Part shown: positions 1 through 8,437 of the stretch, one piece after another
Position numbering within the stretch: the stretch's first letter is position 1
Layout of the letters: every line of letters begins with the position of its first letter
Source of the DNA: Gemmatimonadales bacterium
GTDB taxonomy: Bacteria; Gemmatimonadota; Gemmatimonadetes; Longimicrobiales; Gaopeijiaceae
DNA length: 64,000 bases
NCBI GenBank assembly: GCA_007692665.1
Contig: REBP01000134.1
Location: 1 to 64,000 of the forward strand
Direction: 5' to 3'
The notes under the pieces: model-generated
Databases searched by the model: none
Seen by the model: the letters and a program-made list of their open reading frames with translations, nothing else
What the model was told of the DNA's origin: nothing
Translations under genes and position numbers: made by a program

Positions 1-1
1 C

Positions 2-610
2 TTCCTGAACCGCCCGGTGGGCTCCACCTGCACCATCGTGGCGGACCTCTACCGGAGGGAGGGGCTCGAGGTAACGCCCGCCATGGCCGGCATGATGATG
101 GGAGGGCTCGTCTCGGACACGCTGAACCTCCGCAGCCCCACGACGACCGGGGTGGACGAGGAGATCCTCCGGTGGCTCGAGGGGATCGCCGGCGTGACGG
201 GAACCGAGCTTGCCGAGACGATCTTCTCGTCGGGTTCGGTGGTGTCGGCCCAGCCGGCCCCGGAGGTCATCGCGCTGGACCGGAAGGTCTACGAGGAGGG
301 CCCGTACCGCTTCGCCGTGTCGCAGGTGGAGGAGATCGGGTTCGGCGAATTCTGGACGCAGGCCGAGCCGCTGGCCCGGGCCCTCGAGGCCAGCCGGGCC
401 GCCGAGGGTCTCGACTTCGCCGCCCTCCTCGTCACCGACGTGAAGAGCCAGGACTCGCTCCTCCTCGTCCAGGGCGACGACGAGGTGGTCCGGCGGATCC
501 CCTACCCGGAGCTCGACGAGGGCGAAGTCTTCCGCCTCGACGGCATCGTGAGCCGCAAGAAGCAGCTCCTCCCGTTCCTGACCGGGATCCTCCGGGCGAG
601 GAAGGAGTAA
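2..610 (+). CDS. ppaC: Manganese-dependent inorganic pyrophosphatase (family II, DHH/DHHA2), 3' part
   Basis: The 5' end lies outside the window; the frame is open from base 2, giving about 202 residues. The fragment begins in a PVGSTCTIVA stretch and runs through a GLVSDTLNLRSPTTT segment, both typical of the DHH catalytic domain of cytosolic family II pyrophosphatases. It ends with the DHHA2 signature SRKKQLLPFL about 20 residues before the stop, where the family places its substrate-binding Ser-Arg-Lys-Lys. The enzyme hydrolyses PPi, the by-product of many biosynthetic reactions. Its N-terminal DHH metal motif is not in view, so activity cannot be judged. No link to photosynthesis is visible; it looks like flanking chromosomal sequence. 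Confidence 0.88.
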   Translation, partial: FLNRPVGSTCTIVADLYRREGLEVTPAMAGMMMGGLVSDTLNLRSPTTTGVDEEILRWLEGIAGVTGTELAETIFSSGSVVSAQPAPEVIALDRKVYEEGPYRFAVSQVEEIGFGEFWTQAEPLARALEASRAAEGLDFAALLVTDVKSQDSLLLVQGDDEVVRRIPYPELDEGEVFRLDGIVSRKKQLLPFLTGILRARKE

Positions 611-680
611 CCCTTCCTCCCCGGTCTCCGGCCGCCCCCGCGCGGCCCGACCCAGAGTCTCGTCCCGGCCCGGAGTCCCC

Positions 681-2192
681 GTGCGCATCCTCGTCACCGG
701 CGCCACCGGCTACATTGGTGGCCGCCTCGTCCAGCGCCTCCTGGACCGCGGCCACGAGATCCGCATCCTGGTCCGGGACCCCCGACGCATCCTCGGGCGG
801 AACTGGAAGGACCGGGTCGATGTCCGGAAGGGGGATCTCTCGGACGCCGCAACGCTCGAAGGGGTCACCAAAGGCGTGGACGCCGCGTTCTACCTGGTGC
901 ACTCCATGTACGGGGGCGGAGACTTCGCCCGGAAGGACCGCGAGGCCGCCGACAACTTCGTCGCCGCCGCGTCCGCCGACGGACTTCCCCTCCTGGTCTA
1001 CCTGGGCGGGATCATGCCCGGCCCCGAGGCCGAGACCCACTCCGAGCACCTCCGGAGCCGCGCCGAAGTGGGGCGCATACTCCGGGAAGGGCTCCCCACC
1101 ACCGAGCTTCGGGCCGGCCCCATCATCGGGTCCGGCTCCGCCTCGTTCGAGATGGTCCGCTACCTGACGGAGCGGCTTCCCGCCATGGTGGCGCCCCGCT
1201 GGATCCGGAACGAGGTGCAGCCCATCGCGGTCCGCGACATCCTCGCCTACCTGATCCAGTCCGCCGAACACGGCGAACCGCTGGGCGTCCTCGACGTGGG
1301 CACGGATCCGCTCACCTTCCAGGAGATGATGGAAGGGTACGCCCAGGTCCGGGGCCTCAGGCGCTACATCATCCCGGTCCCGATCCTGGCCCCTCGCCTC
1401 GCCGGCCTCTGGGTGGGGCTCGTGACCCCGATCCCCCATGACATCGCCCTTCCCCTGGTCGAGGGCGTCGTGCAGCCGGTGGTGGGCGATCCCGCCCGGG
1501 GCCGGGAGATCTTCCCCGACATCCGGCCCATTTCCTACCTGCGGGCCGTGGAACTGGCGCTGGAGCGCATCGAGACCGGCGCGGTCCCCACTCGCTGGAG
1601 CGGGGCCCTCGGGGTCGGCGCGACCTTCGAGTACGAGGACCGGGAGGGAATCGTGCGCGAGGTCCGCACGCGGAAGATCGAGGCGCCCCCCGAGGCCGTC
1701 TTCCAGGCCTTCGCCTCCCTGGGGGGGAACCGGGGCTGGCTCGTCTGGAACACGGCCTGGTGGGCCCGGGGCATCCTGGACCAGCTGTTCGGGGGGCCCG
1801 GGATCCGCAGGGGGCGCCGGCACCCCACCGAGCTCCAGCAGGGTGAGGCGGTGGATTTCTGGCGCGTCGAGGCCATCGAGCCCGGCAGCCTTCTCCGGCT
1901 CCGGGCCGAGATGCGGGTGCCCGGCCGCGCCTGGCTCCAGTGGGAGGCCGTCCCCGAAGCAGGAGGGACCCGCCTGGTCCAGAGCGCCCTCTTCGCGCCT
2001 GCGGGCCTCTTCGGCGTCCTGTACTGGTACTCCCTCTTCTTTGCCCACGCCTTCATCTTCTCGCACATGATCGACGCGGTGGGGGCGCTGGCTCTTCGCA
2101 TCCACCGGGGAGAGGATCCGCTCTACGGCCCTGCCGGGGATGCGGGGCGAATGGCGACGACCGAACCCCCGTCCTCCCGCACGTCGAGGTAG
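681..2192 (+). CDS. NAD(P)-binding SDR-type protein with C-terminal DUF2867-like domain
   Basis: 503 residues starting at GTG, with a GGAG box 5 bases upstream. The N-terminus carries the atypical-SDR nucleotide motif TGATGYIG (residues 6-13) in an NmrA/YbjT-like Rossmann fold of about 290 residues. The second half (about 310-490) resembles the DUF2867 domain that follows this fold in a known bacterial family of unknown substrate. Ends in hydrophobic segments (LFGVLYWYSLFFAHAFIFSH). The 3' end overlaps the convergent pdeM gene by 70 bases. Function beyond a probable NAD(P)-dependent oxidoreductase or epimerase cannot be assigned. Confidence 0.8.
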   Translation: MRILVTGATGYIGGRLVQRLLDRGHEIRILVRDPRRILGRNWKDRVDVRKGDLSDAATLEGVTKGVDAAFYLVHSMYGGGDFARKDREAADNFVAAASADGLPLLVYLGGIMPGPEAETHSEHLRSRAEVGRILREGLPTTELRAGPIIGSGSASFEMVRYLTERLPAMVAPRWIRNEVQPIAVRDILAYLIQSAEHGEPLGVLDVGTDPLTFQEMMEGYAQVRGLRRYIIPVPILAPRLAGLWVGLVTPIPHDIALPLVEGVVQPVVGDPARGREIFPDIRPISYLRAVELALERIETGAVPTRWSGALGVGATFEYEDREGIVREVRTRKIEAPPEAVFQAFASLGGNRGWLVWNTAWWARGILDQLFGGPGIRRGRRHPTELQQGEAVDFWRVEAIEPGSLLRLRAEMRVPGRAWLQWEAVPEAGGTRLVQSALFAPAGLFGVLYWYSLFFAHAFIFSHMIDAVGALALRIHRGEDPLYGPAGDAGRMATTEPPSSRTSR

Positions 2193-2800
2193 ATCCGCTC
2201 TTCCGGGCGCGGTATCCAGGCCTGCCCGCCGGTGAAGGTGCCCCAGGCCGGGAGCACGAGGTAGTCCGGACCGAGCACGAAGCAGGGGATGCGGAGGCGG
2301 TCGCCGGCTCCGCGCAGGCTGAATACCGGGTGCAGGTGACCGGCGAGGTGGGGCGGGCCCCCGCTTCCGATGCGCGGCGCGTGCCGGAGGACGAAGGGAC
2401 CCAGCGCTGCACCCTCGGCCACGACCCGAAACCCGAGCGTGTCGGGCGGATCGCCTCCCGACCGGTCGTGGTTGCCCCGGACCAGGAGGCGCTCCGGTGG
2501 CAGGCTCCGCTCGAGGGCCTCCTCGAGCTTCGGATTCCACGATCCCGGGCCATGCACCAGGTCCCCCAGCACGGCGACTCGCGCCACCTCCCACCGGTGG
2601 CAGATGCCTGCCAGTCGCGCCAGGTCGGGGGCGTCGTCGCCCTCGGGCACCGGCACCCCGCGCCCCTGGAACACCCGAGCCTTCCCCAGGTGGAGGTCGG
2701 CCACGAAGAGGGTGCGCCCGGCCGGCCAGAGGACCGCCCCCCCCGGGAGCAGACGGAGGGGGGTGCCCTGCCAGAGGACCTCCGCGCCGTGCCCGCTCAC
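2123..2800 (-). CDS. pdeM: Ligase-associated DNA damage response endonuclease PdeM (metallophosphoesterase)
   Basis: 225 residues. The start is the GTG at 2800, which overlaps the helicase stop as GTGA; the open frame continues upstream only as an antisense shadow. Calcineurin-like phosphoesterase motifs occur in order: DLHLGK (about residue 35), GDLVHG, GNHDRSGGD and GHLHP, which together form a two-metal site. The family is found with an Lhr-type helicase, an ATP-dependent ligase and an MBL exonuclease, as here, and is proposed to process damaged DNA ends. Last gene of the operon. Its 3' end overlaps the convergent SDR gene by 70 bases. Confidence 0.88.
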   Translation of the reverse strand: MSGHGAEVLWQGTPLRLLPGGAVLWPAGRTLFVADLHLGKARVFQGRGVPVPEGDDAPDLARLAGICHRWEVARVAVLGDLVHGPGSWNPKLEEALERSLPPERLLVRGNHDRSGGDPPDTLGFRVVAEGAALGPFVLRHAPRIGSGGPPHLAGHLHPVFSLRGAGDRLRIPCFVLGPDYLVLPAWGTFTGGQAWIPRPEERIYLDVREDGGSVVAIRPASPAGP

Positions 2801-5415
2801 GGGGGGCTCCCGGCCCCGCGCCGGCTCCGGGGTGGGCGCCCGCTCCCGGCCGCGCGCTCCAGCGTGGCGGCCATGCGGGTCACCCGGTCGATCCACCGCT
2901 CGGTGGATACCCGGGCATGGAGGCGCTCCGCCCAGAGGGGAAAGGCGAGGGGCGTCAGCCGGGGGGTGTCCACCTCCACCAGGCCCCCCTCCGCGAGCCC
3001 GGAGAGCCGCTCGAGCCCCTGCTTCAGCTGGGTGAACTCCAGTTCGGACTCGAGGGCCTCGGTCCGGGCCTGGGCAAGGAGCAGGTTGTCGGGGTCCCAC
3101 CGCGTCAGGACGTCGAAGAGGAGGCCGCTCGAGGCCTGGAGCTGCCGGGCCGACGCCCGGCCCCCGGGGCCCGTGACCAGGAGCCCGGCCACCCGGGCCA
3201 CGCCCCGGAAGCGCCGCTTCGAGAGTTCGGCGGCGTTCAGCGCCTCGAGGATGTCCGCCTCGAGCCCCCCGGGGGCCAGGAGCTCGGCCCAGGGCGGGAT
3301 GCCCTCGAACGGATCGGGCGAGAGGAACTCGATGCCGTAGTCGTTGGCCGAGAGCTGGAGGGAACGGGGCGTCGCCCGCGAGATCCGGTGCGCCACCAGG
3401 GCGCCCAGCCCCTCGTGCACGAGCCGCCCCAGGAACGGGTACAGGAAGAGGTGGTGTCCCTCGCGGCTCCGGGTGCGTTCCACCAGGAGGCGATCCGGCC
3501 CCGGGATCCGCGACCACGTTCCCTGGAGCGCCAGGAGCGAACGCACCGATTCGAACTCGGGGGAGCCGGGGGCGTCCGGCCCCGCCGCCTCCCAGGACCG
3601 GAAGGTCTCGAGCACGGCTCCGGCGAGCTCGGTGGAGAGGGGGAGCCGGCCTCCCATCCACCGGGGCGTCCGGGGCGACGCCGGCCCGCCCTTCGCGTTC
3701 CGTACCCAGGCGGTGAGGTCCCGGATCTCCACCAGCGCCAGGCGCCGCCCCGCGAAGAGGAAGGTGTCGCCGGGACGAAGCTGGGCCAGGAAGGACTCCT
3801 CGACGCTTCCCAGCGTGGCGCCCCGCCGGAAGCGCACGCGGAGCTGGGCGTCGTCGGTGATCGTCCCGATGCTCCACCGGTGCCGCCGCTCGACGTCGGA
3901 GTCCACGACCCTGAACACCCCGTCCTCCTCCACCACGCGCCGGTAGCGCGGGTAGGCCTGGAGCGCGGCCCCCCCGCGGGTCACGAGGTCGAGGACCGAG
4001 GCCCAGAGGGTGGGGGACAGGTTCCGGAACGCCCGCGTGGAGCGGACCTCCCGGAGGAGGGCCTCGGAGCGGAAGCCGCCCCCCAGCGCCACCGTCACCA
4101 GGTGCTGGGCCAGCACGTCCAGGGGCTGGTCCAGGGGTCTGCGCGGCTCGAGGCGGAGGTCTTCCAGCGCCCGACGGGCGGCGGCGAACTCCACGATCTC
4201 GAGGGCATGGGTCGGAACGCCCAGGAGCCGGCTCCTCCCCTCGGGGGTGTGCTCGCTCCGGCCCGCACGCTGGAGGAGCCGCCCCACGCCCCGGGGGGAG
4301 CCCACCTGGATCACCAGCTCCACGGCGGGAAGATCGACCCCCAGCTCCAGCGTGGACGTGCAGACCACGCAGAGGAGACTCCGGTCCCGGAGCCCGGCCT
4401 CCACCCGCGCCCGCTCCCGCCGGTCCAGCGACCCGTGGTGAAGCGCGAGCCGCCCACGCTCCGCCCAGTCGGGGCGCGCCCGGGCCAGTGCCTCGTGCCA
4501 GCGCTCCGCCTGGGACCGGGTGTTCGTGAACAGGAGGGCCGAGGCCCGGCCCCGCGTGGCGCGGTCGCCCGCGGCCCCGTCCCGGGAGGCATCCAGCGAC
4601 GCCAGCCGGTCCACCACGCCGGGCAGGAGCCGGAGCCCCAGGTGTCCGGCCCAGGGGAACCGGCCCGTCTCGCCGGGCGAAGGGAGGAGCGTCGTCACCT
4701 CCGGCGGTGGCCGGGTCGGACCCCGGATGATCCGTCCGCGCCGGACAGGCCCCCCCTGCGGCCCCGGGCCTCCGCATCCCAGCAGGGCTTCCAGGGCCTC
4801 TTCCTCGTTCGGAAGGGTCGCCGACAGGGCCCAGCAGCGGAGCCCCGGGTTCCAGAGGCGGAGGCGTGCGAGGCCCAGTTCGAGCTGGACCCCCCGCTTG
4901 GAACCCAGGAGTTCATGCCACTCGTCCACCACGACCCCCCGGAGCCCCCGGAGGCGGCGAGCGGCGGCGGGCCAGGAGAGGAGGATGGACAGGGACTCGG
5001 GCGTGGTGACCAGCGCCGTGGGCGGAAGCGTGCGCTGGCGGAGCTTCCGGGACGAGGCGGTGTCGCCGGTGCGGACTTCCACGGTCCAGGGAAGGCCGAG
5101 AGGGGCGAGGGGGGCCTCGAGCTGCGCGGCGGTGTCGCGGGCCAGCGCGCGAAGGGGGGTGATCCAGAGGTAGCGGAGGGGCTCGGCGGGAGGTTCGGCC
5201 CCGGAAGGGCGCGCACGCGCCAGGCCGTCCACGAGGGCGCCACCCCATGCCGCCATGGTCTTGCCCACCCCGGTGGGGGCCATGAGCAGGCCGCTCTCGC
5301 CCGCGCGCCAGGCCCCCCAGAGTTCCTCCTGGAAGGCGGACGGCGTCCACCCCCGGGAGGCGAACCAGTCCCGGAGGGCGGCGGTGGGCGGGGTGTCCGG
5401 GGGTGGGGAGGTCAC
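2797..5415 (-). CDS. Ligase-associated DEXH-box DNA helicase (Lhr family)
   Basis: 872 residues. The GTG start at 5415 overlaps the ligase stop (GTGA); the frame is open further upstream, but conserved sequence starts here. Visible SF2 motifs are the Walker A APTGVGKT (about residue 46), motif Ia TPLRALARD, the DEWH box in VVDEWHELLGSKRG, SATLPN (motif III), LLFTNTRSQAERW (motif IV), STLELGVDLP and the Arg finger QRAGRS. A winged-helix and Lhr-core C-terminal region follows, as in Lhr-type ATPases. It probably unwinds or remodels DNA ahead of the ligase and nucleases of the same operon. Confidence 0.9.
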   Translation of the reverse strand: MTSPPPDTPPTAALRDWFASRGWTPSAFQEELWGAWRAGESGLLMAPTGVGKTMAAWGGALVDGLARARPSGAEPPAEPLRYLWITPLRALARDTAAQLEAPLAPLGLPWTVEVRTGDTASSRKLRQRTLPPTALVTTPESLSILLSWPAAARRLRGLRGVVVDEWHELLGSKRGVQLELGLARLRLWNPGLRCWALSATLPNEEEALEALLGCGGPGPQGGPVRRGRIIRGPTRPPPEVTTLLPSPGETGRFPWAGHLGLRLLPGVVDRLASLDASRDGAAGDRATRGRASALLFTNTRSQAERWHEALARARPDWAERGRLALHHGSLDRRERARVEAGLRDRSLLCVVCTSTLELGVDLPAVELVIQVGSPRGVGRLLQRAGRSEHTPEGRSRLLGVPTHALEIVEFAAARRALEDLRLEPRRPLDQPLDVLAQHLVTVALGGGFRSEALLREVRSTRAFRNLSPTLWASVLDLVTRGGAALQAYPRYRRVVEEDGVFRVVDSDVERRHRWSIGTITDDAQLRVRFRRGATLGSVEESFLAQLRPGDTFLFAGRRLALVEIRDLTAWVRNAKGGPASPRTPRWMGGRLPLSTELAGAVLETFRSWEAAGPDAPGSPEFESVRSLLALQGTWSRIPGPDRLLVERTRSREGHHLFLYPFLGRLVHEGLGALVAHRISRATPRSLQLSANDYGIEFLSPDPFEGIPPWAELLAPGGLEADILEALNAAELSKRRFRGVARVAGLLVTGPGGRASARQLQASSGLLFDVLTRWDPDNLLLAQARTEALESELEFTQLKQGLERLSGLAEGGLVEVDTPRLTPLAFPLWAERLHARVSTERWIDRVTRMAATLERAAGSGRPPRSRRGAGSPP

Positions 5416-7145
5416 GGCTCCCCCGTCGCCCCGGGGTCGGGAGGCAGGAGGGCGAGGACCGAGGCGAGGGTGTCGGCGTCTGCGGGCTCCTTGTCCTGGC
5501 GCCACCGGCTCATGCGGGGGAAGCGGAGGGCCACGCCGGCGCGGTGCCGGGTGGAACGTCGGATGCCCTCGAAGGCGAGCTCGAACACGAGCCCCGGCTC
5601 CACTGCCCGGACGGGGCCGAAGCGCTCGGTGACGTGGCGCCGGATCCAGCGGTCGACCTTCCGGAACTCGGCATCGGTGAGCCCCGAGTAGGCGCTGGCG
5701 ACGGGAACGAATCCGTCCCCGTCCCGGACCCCGAAGGTGAAGTCCGTGAAGAGGGAGGCGCGGCGGCCATGCCCCTTCTTCGCGTAGAGGAGCACGGCGT
5801 CCAGCGTGAACGGATCCACCTTCCACTTCCACCAGCCCCCCCGGGCGCGCCCGCCCCGGTAGGGTGCGTCCATCCCCTTGAGCATGAGTCCCTCCACGAG
5901 CCGCTGGCGGGACGAGGCGCGGAGCCCGGCGGCGTCGGCCCACGTCTCCGCGTCCACGAGAGGCGCGAGGAGGAGGGGGAGGCCCGGAATCCGCGAGACG
6001 GCGGGGGGCGGGTGCGAACCGGGGGCCTCCGCGGCCTCTCCGATCTCCGGTGCAGCCTCGCCCCTCCCCGCCGTGGCGAAGGGTGGCGCCGACAGCCGGA
6101 GCCAGAGCTCCTCCAGCGCCCTGCGCCGGGCCCGAAAGGGGTCCTCACGCCGGTCCTCGGCGCCGGACTCGAGGAGGTCGTACGCAAGGAAGACCACGGG
6201 GACCTCCCGGAGAATCCGGGCACCGGGTCGCTTGCGGCCGAGACGGCGCTGAAGTTCCGCAAACGGGAGGGGGCGGCCCTCCCGCCAGGGGAGGAGTTCG
6301 CCGTCGAGGACGGTCCCGGGCGGGAGCGTGCGTCCGGCCTCGGCGATCTCCGGGAAGGAGGGCGTGATCACTTCCTCGCCCCGCGACCAGAGGAGCACCT
6401 CGCCTTCCCTGTGGATGAGCTGGGCCCGGATGCCGTCCCATTTCCACTCCATGGCCCACGACGCCGGCGGACCCAGCTCCGCCTCTTCCGGCCCCTCGGC
6501 CAGCGGGTGCGCCAGCATGAAGGGGTACGGCCGTCCCGGGTCCGGAAGCCCCGCATCCGCCGAGGTGAGCCGGAGGAACGCCTCGGCCGTGGGCTCCCAG
6601 CGCCCCGTGAGGCGGTGGGCCAGTGTGGCCGGGTCCATGCCCACGACCTCGGCCAGGGCCCGGGTGACGAGCTTCTGTCCCACCCCGACCCGGAATCCCC
6701 CGGTGAGGAGCTTCTGGAAGATGAAGCGCTCGTCGGTGGAAAGGCCCCGCCAGTACTCGCGGAGGCGGCGTTCCTGCTCCCCCGGATCCAGCCCGGCCAG
6801 CGGGAGGATCCAGTCATTCATGACCTGGTGAAGCGGAGGTGGGGATGCGTCGCTCCCGTCGGCCCGCGGGTCCGGCAGGAGGAGTGCGAGCGTCTCGGCC
6901 AGGTCGCCCACGGCGTCATGGCACTCCTCCACCATCCAGAGCGGGAGGTCGGCGGCGGTGGCCACCCACGCGCGGAGGAGCGTCGTGGACACGGGCCGCC
7001 TTCCCCGACGACCCGAGAGCACCGCCAGCGCCCACGCGGCGTCGGCGGGGTCGGCTTCGGCAAAGTACCGCCGGAGCGCATCGAGCTTCACCGTCGTGCG
7101 GGTGGTGCGGTCGAGCTCGACGAAGAGCCGCGTGAAGCGCTTCAC
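5412..7145 (-). CDS. ATP-dependent DNA ligase of the ligase-associated repair operon
   Basis: 577 residues. The GTG start at 7145 overlaps the exonuclease stop by GTGA. An N-terminal helical DNA-binding domain (about 1-200) precedes the nucleotidyltransferase core. The adenylation lysine is K235 in MEWKWDGIRAQ (KxDG motif I). Downstream are LDGEL, FLAYDLLE, EGLMLKG (motif IV) and GGWWKWKVDP (motif V), followed by an OB fold with a basic C-terminus. This architecture matches the bacterial single-polypeptide ATP ligase often called the cisplatin damage response ligase. It seals nicks, probably after processing by the linked nucleases and helicase. Confidence 0.92.
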   Translation of the reverse strand: MKRFTRLFVELDRTTRTTVKLDALRRYFAEADPADAAWALAVLSGRRGRRPVSTTLLRAWVATAADLPLWMVEECHDAVGDLAETLALLLPDPRADGSDASPPPLHQVMNDWILPLAGLDPGEQERRLREYWRGLSTDERFIFQKLLTGGFRVGVGQKLVTRALAEVVGMDPATLAHRLTGRWEPTAEAFLRLTSADAGLPDPGRPYPFMLAHPLAEGPEEAELGPPASWAMEWKWDGIRAQLIHREGEVLLWSRGEEVITPSFPEIAEAGRTLPPGTVLDGELLPWREGRPLPFAELQRRLGRKRPGARILREVPVVFLAYDLLESGAEDRREDPFRARRRALEELWLRLSAPPFATAGRGEAAPEIGEAAEAPGSHPPPAVSRIPGLPLLLAPLVDAETWADAAGLRASSRQRLVEGLMLKGMDAPYRGGRARGGWWKWKVDPFTLDAVLLYAKKGHGRRASLFTDFTFGVRDGDGFVPVASAYSGLTDAEFRKVDRWIRRHVTERFGPVRAVEPGLVFELAFEGIRRSTRHRAGVALRFPRMSRWRQDKEPADADTLASVLALLPPDPGATGEP

Positions 7146-8257
7146 GGTGCCGGCTCGGCGGTGTCGGCCCTGCTGACCTCGTCGGCCTCGTCCGCGCCCG
7201 CCTCGCCCCCCTCGTCCGCCACGTCCACCTCGTCCGCATCCTCGGCCTCCCCCTCGAAGCGGGTCGGCAGGCTCCAGGCGTCGAGCCCCTGCTCCTGCAG
7301 GTACCGGACGGCGGGGCCGGTGGTGCCGTGGGTAAGGCCGACGCGCTGGGCCCCGGTCTCGGAGATGGTGGCCAGGAGATCCGGCCAGTCCAGGTGATCG
7401 GAAAGGACGAATCCCCGGTCGGCAGCCCGGCGCCGGCGGGTCCCGCGGAGCTTCATCCACCCCGAGGCCACCCCCAGGGAGAAGGGGTCGAGCTTCCGGG
7501 CCCACGGGGTCCCCGCCGCCGAGGGGGGTGCAACGACGAGGGCTCGCCCCGCCGCCGCCTTCACCGTTTCGGGCGTCGCCCTCGAGACCGCCGGCAGCCG
7601 GATGCCCCGGGCGAGGTAGGGGGGAAGGAGCCGCTCGACGGCGCCGTGGACCAGGATGGGACCGGGGAACCCCCCGCCTGCCCGGTCGCCGATTCGAGCC
7701 AGGTGAGCCAGCACCCGCTGGGCCTTCCCCAGGGCGTAGGCCCCGAGAAGCACGTTCCGACCCTCGGCGGCGCCTGCCTCCCACCACGTCATCACCTCCT
7801 CCATCACCGACTCCGGGTCGGGCCACCGGTACACCGGAAGGCCGAAGGTGCACTCCGAGATGAGCGTGTGGCAGCGCACGACTTCGAACGCCTCGGCCGA
7901 AGGGTCGGGCTGGCGCTTGCAGTCGCCGGTGACGACCCAGACCTCGCCACCGGACTCGATGCGCACCTGGGCCGACCCGAGGATGTGACCGGCGGGATGG
8001 AGCGAGATCGTCGCATCTCCCACCCGGATCCGCTCCCCGAACGCGACGCCCTCGACCGACGCCTCGGCGCCGAGTCGGACCCCGAGAATCCCCACGCCGC
8101 TCTCGGCGGTGAGGACGTGCCGGGCGGTGCCCCGGGCGTGGTCGGAGTGGCCGTGGGTGATGATGGCCCGCTCGGAGGGACCCCACGGATCGATGTGCAG
8201 GTCCGCCGACGGGACGTGGAGACCGGAGGGGGAGAGGGTGACGAGAGGAGCGGACAT
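7142..8257 (-). CDS. Ligase-associated DNA damage response exonuclease (metallo-beta-lactamase fold)
   Basis: 371 residues from ATG 8257; upstream in-frame starts would add a low-complexity leader across the intergenic region, so they were rejected. The MBL metal motif HGHSDH is at residues 35-40, with VVTGDCKRQ and SECTFGLPVYR further on, as in the beta-CASP group of mRNA 3'-processing-factor-like nucleases. The C-terminus is acidic and low in complexity. It is the first gene of the operon exonuclease-ligase-helicase-pdeM; all three junctions are GTGA overlaps, implying tight co-translation. The promoter must lie in 8258-8437, shared with the divergent carH gene. Confidence 0.88.
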   Translation of the reverse strand: MSAPLVTLSPSGLHVPSADLHIDPWGPSERAIITHGHSDHARGTARHVLTAESGVGILGVRLGAEASVEGVAFGERIRVGDATISLHPAGHILGSAQVRIESGGEVWVVTGDCKRQPDPSAEAFEVVRCHTLISECTFGLPVYRWPDPESVMEEVMTWWEAGAAEGRNVLLGAYALGKAQRVLAHLARIGDRAGGGFPGPILVHGAVERLLPPYLARGIRLPAVSRATPETVKAAAGRALVVAPPSAAGTPWARKLDPFSLGVASGWMKLRGTRRRRAADRGFVLSDHLDWPDLLATISETGAQRVGLTHGTTGPAVRYLQEQGLDAWSLPTRFEGEAEDADEVDVADEGGEAGADEADEVSRADTAEPAP

Positions 8258-8321
8258 GGAGTTCCGTACCCCGGGAACGGGGAAGGTTCGGTTCGGCAGG
8301 AACCCGCCGAAACTTTCGGGG

Positions 8322-8354
8322 TGTCCATGAAGTGTACAGACCATGTACAGAAAA
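8322..8354 (+). promoter_or_regulatory. Probable CarH-type operator: three 11-bp direct repeats
   Basis: TGT recurs at 8322, 8333 and 8344, exactly 11 bases apart, and each is followed by a TnCA core (8324-8327, 8335-8338, 8346-8349). Repeats two and three are TGTACAGACCA and TGTACAGAAAA (9 of 11 identical). A weaker fourth unit coincides with the -35 box. CarH/CarA tetramers are known to bind tandem 11-bp repeats at or over the -35 of their target promoters. The next gene downstream encodes such a protein, so autoregulation is likely. The family's downstream TT pair is not conserved, so half-site matching is partial. Confidence 0.65.
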
Positions 8355-8356
8355 AC

Positions 8357-8385
8357 TTGACGGAGTCTGGAACCGACCATATACT
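8357..8385 (+). promoter_or_regulatory. Sigma70-type promoter of the carH-cruF-crtEB operon
   Basis: A TTGACG -35 box (8357-8362) and a TATACT -10 box (8380-8385) are separated by 17 bases. Transcription would start near 8392, about 46 bases before the carH ATG. The 11-bp repeat array ends 3 bases upstream of the -35, which fits repression by polymerase occlusion. Confidence 0.75.
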
Positions 8386-8437
8386 GGGTTCAGGTCGCCT
8401 CGTCGTCGGGTACGCCAGCCCCAGCCGGAGATCAGCC

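Noticed and set aside
432-2594. 720-codon minus-strand open frame opposite the SDR gene
   Set aside because: Antisense shadow in GC-rich DNA: the translation is Gly/Pro/Arg/His-rich without any domain, while the plus strand encodes a clear SDR protein.
2497-5691. 1064-codon plus-strand open frame opposite the helicase
   Set aside because: Low-complexity shadow; the minus strand holds all helicase motifs in order.
8322-8349. Possible PpsR operator upstream of carH (TGT...ACA)
   Set aside because: Both TGT...ACA pairs are 17 bp (N11), not N12, and the right halves lack GAC. The 11-bp periodicity fits a CarH array better.
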